A DNA stretch of 64,000 bases from M3007 sp964484205. GTDB taxonomy: Bacteria; Bacteroidota; Bacteroidia; Chitinophagales; Saprospiraceae. Position 1 is the stretch's first letter. Each line of letters starts with the position of its first letter. The translations under genes were made by a program, and so were the position numbers. Positions 33,375 to 40,978 of this stretch are shown one piece after another. The notes beneath the pieces are model-generated. The model did no database searches, had not been told where the DNA came from, and saw nothing but the letters and a program-made list of their open reading frames with translations. The stretch spans positions 10,839-74,838 of the forward strand of contig CAZAEZ010000028.1 in assembly GCA_964484205.1 (NCBI GenBank). The letters are read 5' to 3'.

Positions 33375-34103
33375 TCACATTTTATCAATCACCCCCAACA
33401 GCGCCAGCGCAATGCGATTATACTCCCGCTGTGCCGCTTTGGGATCAGCCACACCGAGATTCAGTTGCCGGCGGTTTTCAGTGTACTGGTTTTGCAGCAG
33501 GGCCAGGTCGTTCAAAACAGCCGGATTTTTACCGGCGAAAAACTGGTTCAGTGCGGTGAACAAATCCGGGAATTTGGCCAGCACGAACAGTTCCAATGCT
33601 TCGGCACGGGGAAGGTTTTGTATGGCTTTTGCCTTGGCAAGCGCCTTGGCAGCATGGTCGCCCATAATTTTTTCATTGGGCACAAACGTCGTTTCCCGCC
33701 GTAAAAACAACAGCCCGAACACGCTCAGCAGCAGCAGTTGAAAACCCGCCGGGCGAAATCCGGCCTGCCGGAAGTAATCCACCAGCGACTGGGATTCCGG
33801 GCGCGCGCGCATGCCGAATGCTGTGAGCAACACCCAAAGCAGGTAGGCTGCCGTGATGACCAAAATAATGCGAAAGACGGGTTTCCAAATGTGCTTGCCC
33901 GGATTGAGGTTCAGGATGGCTGCCAGCAGCAGAAAGCCAAAACCGGGCAACAGATTGAGTACCGCCCACAGCCAGGGCGCCCCCCCGGCGCCGACGAACA
34001 CGCCATTGAGTTCCTGAATGGTGAGCAACAACAGGGTGGGCGCCGACAAGATCAGCCAGGTCCAGAGCAGTTTTTTTCGGATTTCAGAAAGCAGCAGCAG
34101 CAT
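33375..34103 (-). CDS. Four-helix membrane protein with EAD11-like C-terminal domain
   Basis: 242 residues. About the first 140 hold four hydrophobic helices (LLWTWLILSAPTLLLLTI, APWLWAVLNLLPGFGFLLLA, VFRIILVITAAYLLWVLLTA, FQLLLLSVFGLLFL). The cytoplasmic rest (about 150-242) is helical and resembles an effector-associated domain: RAEALELF, then LALLQNQYTENRRQLNLG and a helix YNRIALALLGVIDKM. It aligns with the EAD-like N-terminus of the TIR protein at 15986 (LLLQARYNAGKKQYNMG). The gene starts 6 bases after the stop of one secreted zincin gene and ends 40 bases before the next, so the three form one operon. I know of no described system with this make-up; the EAD call is an inference from pattern. 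Confidence 0.7.
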   Translation of the reverse strand: MLLLLSEIRKKLLWTWLILSAPTLLLLTIQELNGVFVGAGGAPWLWAVLNLLPGFGFLLLAAILNLNPGKHIWKPVFRIILVITAAYLLWVLLTAFGMRARPESQSLVDYFRQAGFRPAGFQLLLLSVFGLLFLRRETTFVPNEKIMGDHAAKALAKAKAIQNLPRAEALELFVLAKFPDLFTALNQFFAGKNPAVLNDLALLQNQYTENRRQLNLGVADPKAAQREYNRIALALLGVIDKM

Positions 34104-34109
34104 TGTTTG

Positions 34110-35360
34110 TCATTGTTTTAACCAGTTTTCGAGGCCGCTTTTTTTCAAATGTTCGGCCGCCTGCAAATGGCAGGGGCAGTTTTGTTTTGGGTGTTGGTTC
34201 GCCTCCGGCACCTCAAATTCGTACACCAGCATTTCCACCGTGTGGTCGGGGGTGTAGGGGGCGTTGGCTACGGTTTTGGGCAGGCGGTTGACGGCCTGGC
34301 TGAACCAGTCTTTGGCCACGTCTTTTTCGATACGTTTTCCTTTGGCGTTAAAATTTTGGTTGGTCACCAAAAAAACAAACACCCGGAGATGCGCTTTTCG
34401 CGGAAAAACCAGCGATTTCAGGTAGCTCAACGTCAACGCAAAGTCTTCCTGCACCGGCAGTTCTTTCCAACGATCTGCCCCGGGCATGGAGGCGCCGTCG
34501 GCCTGGTACTGTTCGATCTGGGTGACGATGGCAAACCCGTCGGGTACCGACAGGTAGCGCCGGGGATATTGTTTGGCGGCCAGCGGGTCAATCAGTTTTT
34601 GGGCTACCTGCCCGAGCGTGGAGCAACCGTTGAAATTGCGGGGCGCCAGTTCCAGTTGCTGGTAACAGGGCGGTGGCGGAAACGGAAAGGCGGCCTCCAA
34701 AAATCGCTGCGTGGAGGCGTCGGGTTCAAACTCCAGACTGGCAATCCGGAGGGCATCTTCAGCTTTTTGATGGCCTTTTTTTGCTGCGTCCAACCATGCG
34801 TTACTCCATGTATTGGTAAACCGATGCCCGGTCTCATTTTTGCAAAATGGAGGGCATGGACCTGCCGGACCAGTCGGATCTGCAAAAATATTGCGTAACA
34901 CCATTTCCGGGAATCCCTTGCGCGACAGGATGTAGCCCATGAACAGGTTGGCCTCTTCGGCTTCCCCGGTCTGGCGGTCGGCCAGCAAGCTATGGTTGTT
35001 CAGGTGGTGCCCGATTTCGTGCGCCGCACTGGCAAAAGCCTGCACATCGGTGGCACGTTCGAGGTAATCCTGGCTCCAGAGCAGGTAGCGTTTGCCATCG
35101 GCTACCACGGCGCTTACACTCTCCACATTGGTCTGAACGAGGGTAAAATTTCGCTCCAGGTCCCCGCCGAGCTTCAGGATTTCGGCCACCAGATTTTCCA
35201 TCACCGGCGAGCCGGAAGTGAACGTGTACAGTTCTTCATCCTGTTGGGTACCGCCGAAATGGCAGTGGCGGCTCAGGTCGAGGTCGAGAAATTCCTGGGC
35301 GGCTAACTGGTTGAAAACAATAAGATTGCAAAGAAAAATGAGGGCTGACAGTATGCGCAT
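34110..35360 (-). CDS. Secreted HEIGHHLNNH zincin (zincin paralogue A)
   Basis: 416 residues with a signal peptide (LSALIFLCNLIVFNQLAAQ). The first 160 mature residues share their layout with the zincin at 32261: a short Cys/Glu-rich strand, EILKLGGDLERNFTLVQTN, RYLLWSQDYLERA, then SAAHEIGHHLNNHSLL (HExxH). A clear Glu in EEANLFMGYILSRKGF takes the place of the M48 third-ligand helix. The remaining 230 residues are unlike paralogue B and show no known domain; they include CYQQLELAPRNFNGC and a Cys pair near the end (CPCHL). First gene of the operon; its location should be periplasmic or surface. Confidence 0.78.
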   Translation of the reverse strand: MRILSALIFLCNLIVFNQLAAQEFLDLDLSRHCHFGGTQQDEELYTFTSGSPVMENLVAEILKLGGDLERNFTLVQTNVESVSAVVADGKRYLLWSQDYLERATDVQAFASAAHEIGHHLNNHSLLADRQTGEAEEANLFMGYILSRKGFPEMVLRNIFADPTGPAGPCPPFCKNETGHRFTNTWSNAWLDAAKKGHQKAEDALRIASLEFEPDASTQRFLEAAFPFPPPPCYQQLELAPRNFNGCSTLGQVAQKLIDPLAAKQYPRRYLSVPDGFAIVTQIEQYQADGASMPGADRWKELPVQEDFALTLSYLKSLVFPRKAHLRVFVFLVTNQNFNAKGKRIEKDVAKDWFSQAVNRLPKTVANAPYTPDHTVEMLVYEFEVPEANQHPKQNCPCHLQAAEHLKKSGLENWLKQ

Positions 35361-35395
35361 GATTCGGCTTGTTCTTCGAAATGGATAACAAGATA

Positions 35396-35534
35396 GGGAT
35401 CACGGATTAAACGGATTTAAGGATTTCGCGGATTTATGTTTCGGATAGTTTTAAAATTTTCGGATTAATTGGATTTTTGATTCCTGTGGGTAGTGCATTA
35501 CCCACAGGAATCAAAAATCCAATTAATCTGTGAT
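35396..35534. repeat. Palindromic repeat upstream of the GxxExxY gene
   Basis: GATCACGGATTAAACGGATT opens the element, and TTAATCTGTGATC closes it just before the ATG of the next gene. An inner palindrome runs from ATTAATTGGATTTTTGATTC to its complement around GTGCAT. The family word GGATTAAACGGATTT is shared with the element after the gene. Confidence 0.85.
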
Positions 35535-35535
35535 C

Positions 35536-35910
35536 ATGAAATATAGCGACATTACCCAAAAGATAATTGGCTGTGCATTTGAGGTGCACAAATTTCTGGG
35601 CAACGGTTTTCAAGAAGTTATTTACCAACGGGCGCTCGCCTATGAGTTGGGTCAAGTTGGACTTTCTTTTGCACGAGAAATCGAACAAAAAATCTTTTAC
35701 AAGGATTTGGAAAAACCCATCGGTTTACGACGAGCTGATTTTGTAGTTGAAGGCAAGGTTCTGATTGAACTGAAGGCTGTCATTCAGATGGATGATGCGC
35801 ACCTTGCTCAAACACTCAATTATTTGAAAGCCTACCGCCTTGAAGTTGGCTTGCTAATCAACTTTGGCTCGAAAAGCATGGAATTTAAACGGTTGGTTAT
35901 GTCACACTAG
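35536..35910 (+). CDS. GxxExxY family protein (PD-(D/E)XK nuclease-like)
   Basis: 124 residues from the ATG at 35536; a GTG at 35530 is also in frame but lies inside the palindrome. The defining motif is GNGFQEVIYQRALAYEL (G-x-x-E-x-x-Y), followed by ADFVVEGKVLIELKAV, the D...ExK of the PD-(D/E)XK nuclease fold, and a closing AQTLNYLKAYRLEVGLLINFG. These proteins are small, single-domain, often present in several copies per genome, and of unknown role. The gene lies between two related palindromic repeats with no other partner, which makes a repeat-associated nuclease plausible. It does not look transferred by base composition. Confidence 0.85.
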   Translation: MKYSDITQKIIGCAFEVHKFLGNGFQEVIYQRALAYELGQVGLSFAREIEQKIFYKDLEKPIGLRRADFVVEGKVLIELKAVIQMDDAHLAQTLNYLKAYRLEVGLLINFGSKSMEFKRLVMSH

Positions 35911-36008
35911 GGATCGCGGATTAAACGGATTTGGGGATTCCCCGGATTTTTCATGCTGTGTGATCAAAAATCCGCGAAATCCCCAAATCCATTTAATCCG
36001 CGATCAAT
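35911..36008. repeat. Palindromic repeat downstream of the GxxExxY gene
   Basis: Nearly self-complementary over about 98 bases: GATCGCGGATTAAACGGATT at the start pairs with AATCCATTTAATCCGCGATC at the end, with a few mismatches around CATGCTGTGTGATC. It carries the same GGATTAAACGGATTT word as the element upstream of the gene. It ends just before the stop codon of the convergent TonB-family gene. Confidence 0.85.
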
Positions 36009-36018
36009 GTCTGCGATC

Positions 36019-38448
36019 CTACTCGCTCCCAATCCTACCCGCTTCCGCTTCAATCCCGGTCTGGCGCTTACGCGATTTTACATTCTGATTACCAAACTGA
36101 TAGCTCAGGCTCAGGCTGGCCCGGCGGCTGTCCCACCGACCACCGCCGTACGCAAGCAGCCCGTTGAAATCGGAGTAGCCGTCCCAGCCTGTTTCAAAGA
36201 ACAAGTCGCTGACGCTGAGCCGGACATTGAGCCGGTCCTGCAAAAATTTGCGTTGCAAGCCCAGGTCGAGGCTCCAGCTCGACTCATAAAGAAACACACC
36301 GCCCCAAACACCGGGACCGGAATAGTAGCCGGAAATTTCGCCTTTGAATCCGGCCGGCAGGTCAAAAGTGTGTTGCTGGTAAATATTGTAGGTAAATGCC
36401 TGCACGTCCACGATGGCGCCGTCGCCGTAGTCGGCCTGGTTGTCGAGGTAAGAGCTGCTAACGTTAAAATAGGCATTCCATTTTTTCATAATCTGGACCG
36501 GCGCGCTCACGTTGAAACTGACGATGGTCTGATCGGCCAGGTTGGCCCAGGTGATGAAGCCGGCGCGCGGGTCGTCTTCGTCGGGTGCGATGAGGCGGGT
36601 GATCTGGTCGGTGGTGCGGCTGTAGGCCAGTTTGAAATTGTAGCGATAGGCCAGGGTGTAACCCAGCTCCAGGTTGTTCACGATCTCCGGGCGCAAAAAC
36701 GGATTTCCTTTTTGGTACGACAGCTGGCTGATCTGGTCGTTGAAGGGGTTGAGCACATTATAGTCCGGGCGGTTGATGCGGCGGCCGTAGTTGAGCGCGA
36801 GCGTGTGTTTGGGCGCCAGTTTCCAGGTGAGGCCGCCGCTGGGGAACCAGCTCAGGTAGTTGAACTCCACCGGGGGCTCCTGCAATTCGGGCCGGAAGGC
36901 TTCCAGCATACCGGTTGCGTCGGTTTGTTCGGCGCGCAGGCCGGCGGAAAAGCTCCATGCGGTTCCGAGATCGCGGGCAAAATTCACATAGCCGGCGTAC
37001 ACGCGTTCGTCGTAATCGAACAAATTGGAACGGAAATCATTGCGCACCGGACCGTTCCCGAACTCATCAAAAAACAAAAAAGTATTGTCCGAAACTACCT
37101 GGGTCAGCTTAGCGCCGGCGCCCAGGGTACCGCCCAGAAATTTGTCTTCAAAGTCCAGTTTTGCCGAATAAATGTCGATATCGGTAGGCGTGTCGAAGCT
37201 GTTGATCACCTCGGTGAGCACCTGCGTTTCATCGGCATTGAAATACCGGTTGGGCTGGTAACGCTCGGTTTCATTTTGAAATCTGCCGTAGTCCAGGTCA
37301 ACGATCAGGTTCCGGCCCCGGCCATTGTCGAAGCGGTAGTTGACGTTGTAGGTCCGTTGCCGGCGCATCAGCTCAACAGAACTGGTAGCGACCAAAATAC
37401 TGTCGATCATATCCGGGGTATTTTGCCCCGACAAGGCAATACGGTTATAAGAATTGGGCATACCATCGTGCTGGCCGCCGGTTGCCATAAAACCGATTGT
37501 GTGTTGTTTATTCAGAAAAAAGTCGGTGCCAAGCCGGTAATTGTAATTTTTCCCGTTGAACCGGTGGTTGTTTATTTCATCCAGTGCCAGGCCGTTCTGG
37601 TAGCTCAAAAAGTTCATATTCATGTAGCCTTTGTTGTAATTGCCGCCCAAGGTCCCAAAGGCATTCAGGTACCGGTTGCGGTAGTTGGCGCTGCTGCTGA
37701 CATTGGCCCGGTGGTAGCGGCCCTGGCTGTACGTGGTGCTCACCGAGCCGTTGGCTCCGTGGTTTTTGTCCTTTTTCAGGCGGATGTCGATGATGCCGGC
37801 GTTGCCTTCCGCTTCATACCGCGCGCCGGGATTGGTGATGATCTCGATCCGGTCGATCTGGTCGGCGGTTAAATTTTCCAGGTAGCTGGTCAGGTCGTCG
37901 CCGGTGAGCGGCAGGCGTTTGCCGTCTACGTACAACAGCACGCCCGAGCGGCCTAACACGGTGATATTGTTGTTGTTATCCACCGTCACACTGGGTGCTT
38001 TACGCAGCAGGGAAATGGCATCGGAGCCTACGCTGTTGATGGTGCCCGACACGTTGAACACGGTACGATCGGGCTGTATTTCCACCAGTGCGCGGGTAGC
38101 GGTCACGGTCACCTCGGCCAGTTCGGTACCGCCGGGCAAAAATTTCAGGATGCCAAGATCGACCGGCTGGTCTTTCAGCTGAATATCCCGGTGGTGCAGG
38201 TCCTCGAAGCCGAGGTAGGTGGCTTTGAGAAAATAGGCGCCGGCGCGCAGGTTGCGCAGGTGAAAAATGCCGGCTTCGTTGGTGGTTTCCACTTTGTACA
38301 GGCTGCTGTCGGCGGCGTTGAACAGGGCGACATTCGCAAACTCGACGGCGCCGCCTTCGGCATCTTGCAGAACGCCCCGGAGGGCAGCTGTTTGGGAAAA
38401 CAAGGAAGAAATAAACAGAAAAAAGAACAGGGTAGGAATGCTTCGCAT
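36019..38448 (-). CDS. TonB-dependent receptor-like outer membrane beta-barrel protein
   Basis: 809 residues. A signal peptide (IPTLFFFLFISSLFSQ) is followed by a carboxypeptidase-regulatory-like domain (about 23-105; LRGVLQDAEGGAVEFANVAL, GAYFLKATYLGFEDL) and a plug domain (about 115-225; AISLLRKAPSVTVDNNNNI, YVDGKRLP, TADQIDRIEIITNPGARYEA). A large beta-barrel of the outer-membrane beta-barrel family-3 type follows (SYQNGLALDEINNHRFNGKN, YGRRINRPDYNVLNPFNDQI) to the C-terminus. These proteins take up or sense large substrates with TonB energy. No SusD partner is next to it, so its ligand is not predictable. It is monocistronic and convergent with the GxxExxY region. Confidence 0.88.
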   Translation of the reverse strand: MRSIPTLFFFLFISSLFSQTAALRGVLQDAEGGAVEFANVALFNAADSSLYKVETTNEAGIFHLRNLRAGAYFLKATYLGFEDLHHRDIQLKDQPVDLGILKFLPGGTELAEVTVTATRALVEIQPDRTVFNVSGTINSVGSDAISLLRKAPSVTVDNNNNITVLGRSGVLLYVDGKRLPLTGDDLTSYLENLTADQIDRIEIITNPGARYEAEGNAGIIDIRLKKDKNHGANGSVSTTYSQGRYHRANVSSSANYRNRYLNAFGTLGGNYNKGYMNMNFLSYQNGLALDEINNHRFNGKNYNYRLGTDFFLNKQHTIGFMATGGQHDGMPNSYNRIALSGQNTPDMIDSILVATSSVELMRRQRTYNVNYRFDNGRGRNLIVDLDYGRFQNETERYQPNRYFNADETQVLTEVINSFDTPTDIDIYSAKLDFEDKFLGGTLGAGAKLTQVVSDNTFLFFDEFGNGPVRNDFRSNLFDYDERVYAGYVNFARDLGTAWSFSAGLRAEQTDATGMLEAFRPELQEPPVEFNYLSWFPSGGLTWKLAPKHTLALNYGRRINRPDYNVLNPFNDQISQLSYQKGNPFLRPEIVNNLELGYTLAYRYNFKLAYSRTTDQITRLIAPDEDDPRAGFITWANLADQTIVSFNVSAPVQIMKKWNAYFNVSSSYLDNQADYGDGAIVDVQAFTYNIYQQHTFDLPAGFKGEISGYYSGPGVWGGVFLYESSWSLDLGLQRKFLQDRLNVRLSVSDLFFETGWDGYSDFNGLLAYGGGRWDSRRASLSLSYQFGNQNVKSRKRQTGIEAEAGRIGSE

Positions 38449-38578
38449 GATTGGGTAGTCTTTGTTTTACAAAATAGCCCACATAATTACCGGACCGTTT
38501 TATAAACAAATAGTTTAATCGACGAACGATTCCACCCCGGGGTTTAAGAACGCGGATACCCGTTTGCAATAAACTGCA

Positions 38579-38822
38579 AGTTTTTTCACCACGAGGCACG
38601 AGAAAGGTTCCGCATCCTACGGCTTGAAGTCGGTTTGTGGTTAGTGTACTTTTCCACGGATTTGGGGCTTGCAACTTGTTGCGTAATTTCCCGCAGATTT
38701 TCGCAGAAAAGGCCGCCGATTTTCGCAGAAACGCTCTCTGGGTAAGGCTGAAATCTTGATTTTCTCCGGACCAAATTCTGCGTCGATCTGCGGCCTTTTC
38801 TGCGAAAATCTGCGGGAGAACC
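38579..38822. repeat. Repeat-rich gap between the TonB-family gene and rlmF
   Basis: In the 443-base gap 38449-38891 I see no gene. It contains a 27-bp perfect inverted repeat (38690-38716 and 38790-38816) of CCCGCAGATTTTCGCAGAAA type, with further partial copies of GATTTTCGCAGAAA between the arms. Ahead of it is a stretch (38579-38635) carrying CACCACGAGGCAC and CTTGAAGTCGG words related to the hairpin at 29849. Confidence 0.8.
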
Positions 38823-38891
38823 CTCTTCAGCGGGCAATCCCGCGAAACAATTTTAATCGCGTCCAAAATTTAACCCCGACCTTTGCCGGCT

Positions 38892-39860
38892 ATGCTTCCA
38901 TTGAAAAAAACACCGCCAAACGAAAAGGCAAGATTACACCCGCGAAACAAACACCGCGAACGCTACGATTTCAAGCAATTGCTCGAGGTTTGCCCCGAAC
39001 TGGCGCCGTTTGTAACGCTGAACATGCACCAGGCCGAAACCATCGACTTTGCCAACCCGCAAGCGGTGAAAATGCTGAACAGGGCCCTGCTCATGCAGCA
39101 TTACGGCATCGAATACTGGGATATTCCTGCGGGGTATTTGTGTCCGCCGATTCCCGGCCGTGCCGATTATATCCACCACATCGCCGACCTGTTATCCGCA
39201 TCAAACGGCGGAAAACTGCCGCCCGGAAACCAGATCAAATGCCTCGACATTGGCGTTGGCGCCAATTGCATTTATCCGATCCTGGGGAACAGAATTTACG
39301 GCTGGTCGTTTATCGGCTCCGATATTGACCCGGTTGCCATCGAATCTGCCAATAAAATAATTGCCGCCAATCCCGGTTTGCCGGAAGCCGTGGAGTGCCG
39401 CCTGCAAGCAAACACCAACGCCATTTTTGAAGGCATCATCCAGCCTGATGAGTTCATCGATTTGGTTTTGTGCAATCCGCCATTTCACGCATCGGAGGAG
39501 GATGCTCAAGCCGGCAGCTTGCGCAAGGTGACGAATTTGACCGGCAAAAAAATCAAAAGCCCGGTCCGGAATTTTGGCGGCAAACGCGGGGAGTTGTGGT
39601 GCGAAGGCGGGGAGGCCGGTTTTTTGGAAAACATGATTCAGGAAAGCCAGCAATTTGCCAGTTCCTGTTTTTGGTTTTCGACCCTGGTTTCCAAACAATC
39701 CAATCTCAAACGAGTACAGGCTTTCCTGGAAAAAGCGGGCGCCCTGGCTGTACGGGTTATTCCGATGGGCCAGGGGAATAAAACGAGCCGGATTGTTGCC
39801 TGGACGTTTCTTTCCAAGAAAAAACAGATGGTTTGGAAGATGGCGCGGTGGGGTAGCTAG
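38892..39860 (+). CDS. rlmF: 23S rRNA (adenine1618-N6)-methyltransferase
   Basis: 322 residues from the ATG at 38892 (an in-frame TTG at 38883 is less likely). Family features in order: LHPRNKHRERYDFKQLL, FVTLNMHQAETIDFANPQAV cut as NMHQAETIDFANPQAV, IEYWDIPAGYLCPPIPGRAD, the S-adenosylmethionine site LDIGVGANCIYPILG, DIDPVAIESA, and the catalytic NPPFH (LVLCNPPFHAS), then GGKRGELWCEGGEAGFLENM cut as GELWCEGGEAGFL. RlmF methylates N6 of A1618 in 23S rRNA in the cytosol. It stands alone between two repeat-rich gaps. Confidence 0.93.
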   Translation: MLPLKKTPPNEKARLHPRNKHRERYDFKQLLEVCPELAPFVTLNMHQAETIDFANPQAVKMLNRALLMQHYGIEYWDIPAGYLCPPIPGRADYIHHIADLLSASNGGKLPPGNQIKCLDIGVGANCIYPILGNRIYGWSFIGSDIDPVAIESANKIIAANPGLPEAVECRLQANTNAIFEGIIQPDEFIDLVLCNPPFHASEEDAQAGSLRKVTNLTGKKIKSPVRNFGGKRGELWCEGGEAGFLENMIQESQQFASSCFWFSTLVSKQSNLKRVQAFLEKAGALAVRVIPMGQGNKTSRIVAWTFLSKKKQMVWKMARWGS

Positions 39861-39876
39861 TTTAATCAAGGCTTAA

Positions 39877-40051
39877 ACCTTATCCTGTCCCATTAAATTT
39901 GAACATGACCTCGGAGAGGTCAAATTTCATCTCTCCTTCGACTCCATTTGTTCGACCTCTCCGAGGTCGTCGAATCGCTGCTTGATTCATTCTACAAATA
40001 TTCGACTTCTCCGAAGTCGATAGATTAAAAATAAGTGGGACAGGATAAGGT
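39877..40051. repeat. Compound palindrome with GACCTC/GAGGTC stems
   Basis: Outer arms ACCTTATCCTGTCCCA (39877-39892) and its complement (40036-40051) enclose three small palindromes: GACCTC-GGA-GAGGTC, CGACCTC-TCC-GAGGTCG and CGACTTC-TCC-GAAGTCG. The inner words differ by one or two bases, as in families of short dispersed palindromes. No gene is seen inside. Confidence 0.85.
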
Positions 40052-40134
40052 CTTAAACTGGAGGCAACATTCCGAAGGGTTTGAGATGTCGCCTCCTCGT
40101 TCCTAAGTCTGAAATACTTTGGACAGTAAGTCAA

Positions 40135-40142
40135 TATATTTG
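40135..40142 (+). promoter_or_regulatory. Candidate -7 box for the DUF4145 gene
   Basis: TATATTTG, an exact TAnnTTTG match, lies 22 bases before the ATG at 40165. No TTG stands at the normal distance upstream, so support is partial. Confidence 0.35.
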
Positions 40143-40164
40143 TACAAAAAAAGACTCATATTCC

Positions 40165-40941
40165 ATGGCAATAAACAGAACCTATTTTACACCCTATTTT
40201 CACGAAAAGGAATTTCGCAACTGGACTTGTCCAATTTGCTTTAAAGGTGTTCTCAGACGTAGCGAAAAATCGTTAAAGTACTACGCATTAGCCTCAGCCT
40301 TAGATGATCAAATTGATGAACCAGACGAATGCTTGTTTATGGCTTATTTTATATGCACTACTTGTACACATCGAATAACCGCAATCGGCAATGCAGAGTA
40401 TTTTGATTATCCAGATTATGACACTTTTACGGGTGAGGGAGAAGTAATTACAGAGTTTCGAATTTATCCCAAACTATTCAACCCACCAGTGCACCTATTC
40501 CAAGTTTTCGAAAGAAAAATACCGTTGAAGATTATCGAAATTACAATACAAGCTTTTAGCCTATACTGGATGGATCAGTCATCATGTGCAAACAAAATCC
40601 GCAATGTACTGGAGGCGATATTAGACGACATTAAAATCCCAAAATCAAAGATCCATTCAAAGAAACGGATTCAGTATAACCTGCATAAACGAATTGAACT
40701 TTTTAAACAAACCAACTCTGAACTCGCCCACCTCATAATGGCAATAAAATGGATCGGAAACACGGGAAGCCACCAAATCGGCACAATAACACACGATGAC
40801 TTGCTGGATGGGTTTGATCTGTTGGAGCATGTATTGAAAGCCTTATACCAAGAAGACAAAAATTGGATGCTCAAATTGGCTAAGGCCATCAATAAAAAGA
40901 AAAAACCTCTTAGTAAAAAATTCAATAATAAAATTAAATGA
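40165..40941 (+). CDS. DUF4145-like protein with zinc-ribbon N-terminus
   Basis: 258 residues from the ATG at 40165, preferred over an upstream frame extension because a -7 box lies just before it. A zinc-ribbon-like pair, CPIC (about residue 25) and CTTC (about 72), is followed by a helical DUF4145-like domain (KIIEITIQAFSLYWMDQSSC, IRNVLEAILDDI, LAHLIMAIKWIGNTGSH, DLLDGFDLLEHVL). DUF4145 proteins are often encoded in phage-defence or restriction neighbourhoods. The gene is clearly A/T-richer than its neighbours, with many AAA/AAT/ATA codons, and it follows a palindromic repeat, so recent arrival is plausible. Function is unknown. Confidence 0.72.
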   Translation: MAINRTYFTPYFHEKEFRNWTCPICFKGVLRRSEKSLKYYALASALDDQIDEPDECLFMAYFICTTCTHRITAIGNAEYFDYPDYDTFTGEGEVITEFRIYPKLFNPPVHLFQVFERKIPLKIIEITIQAFSLYWMDQSSCANKIRNVLEAILDDIKIPKSKIHSKKRIQYNLHKRIELFKQTNSELAHLIMAIKWIGNTGSHQIGTITHDDLLDGFDLLEHVLKALYQEDKNWMLKLAKAINKKKKPLSKKFNNKIK

Positions 40942-40978
40942 TTTGGGAACGCGCCTAAAAGTTAGAAGTCCTCCCTTA

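Noticed and set aside
35953..37872. 639-aa open frame on the + strand
   Set aside because: It is the antisense shadow of the TonB-family barrel gene (36019-38448, -), which has a signal peptide and plug motifs. The + frame has no domain.
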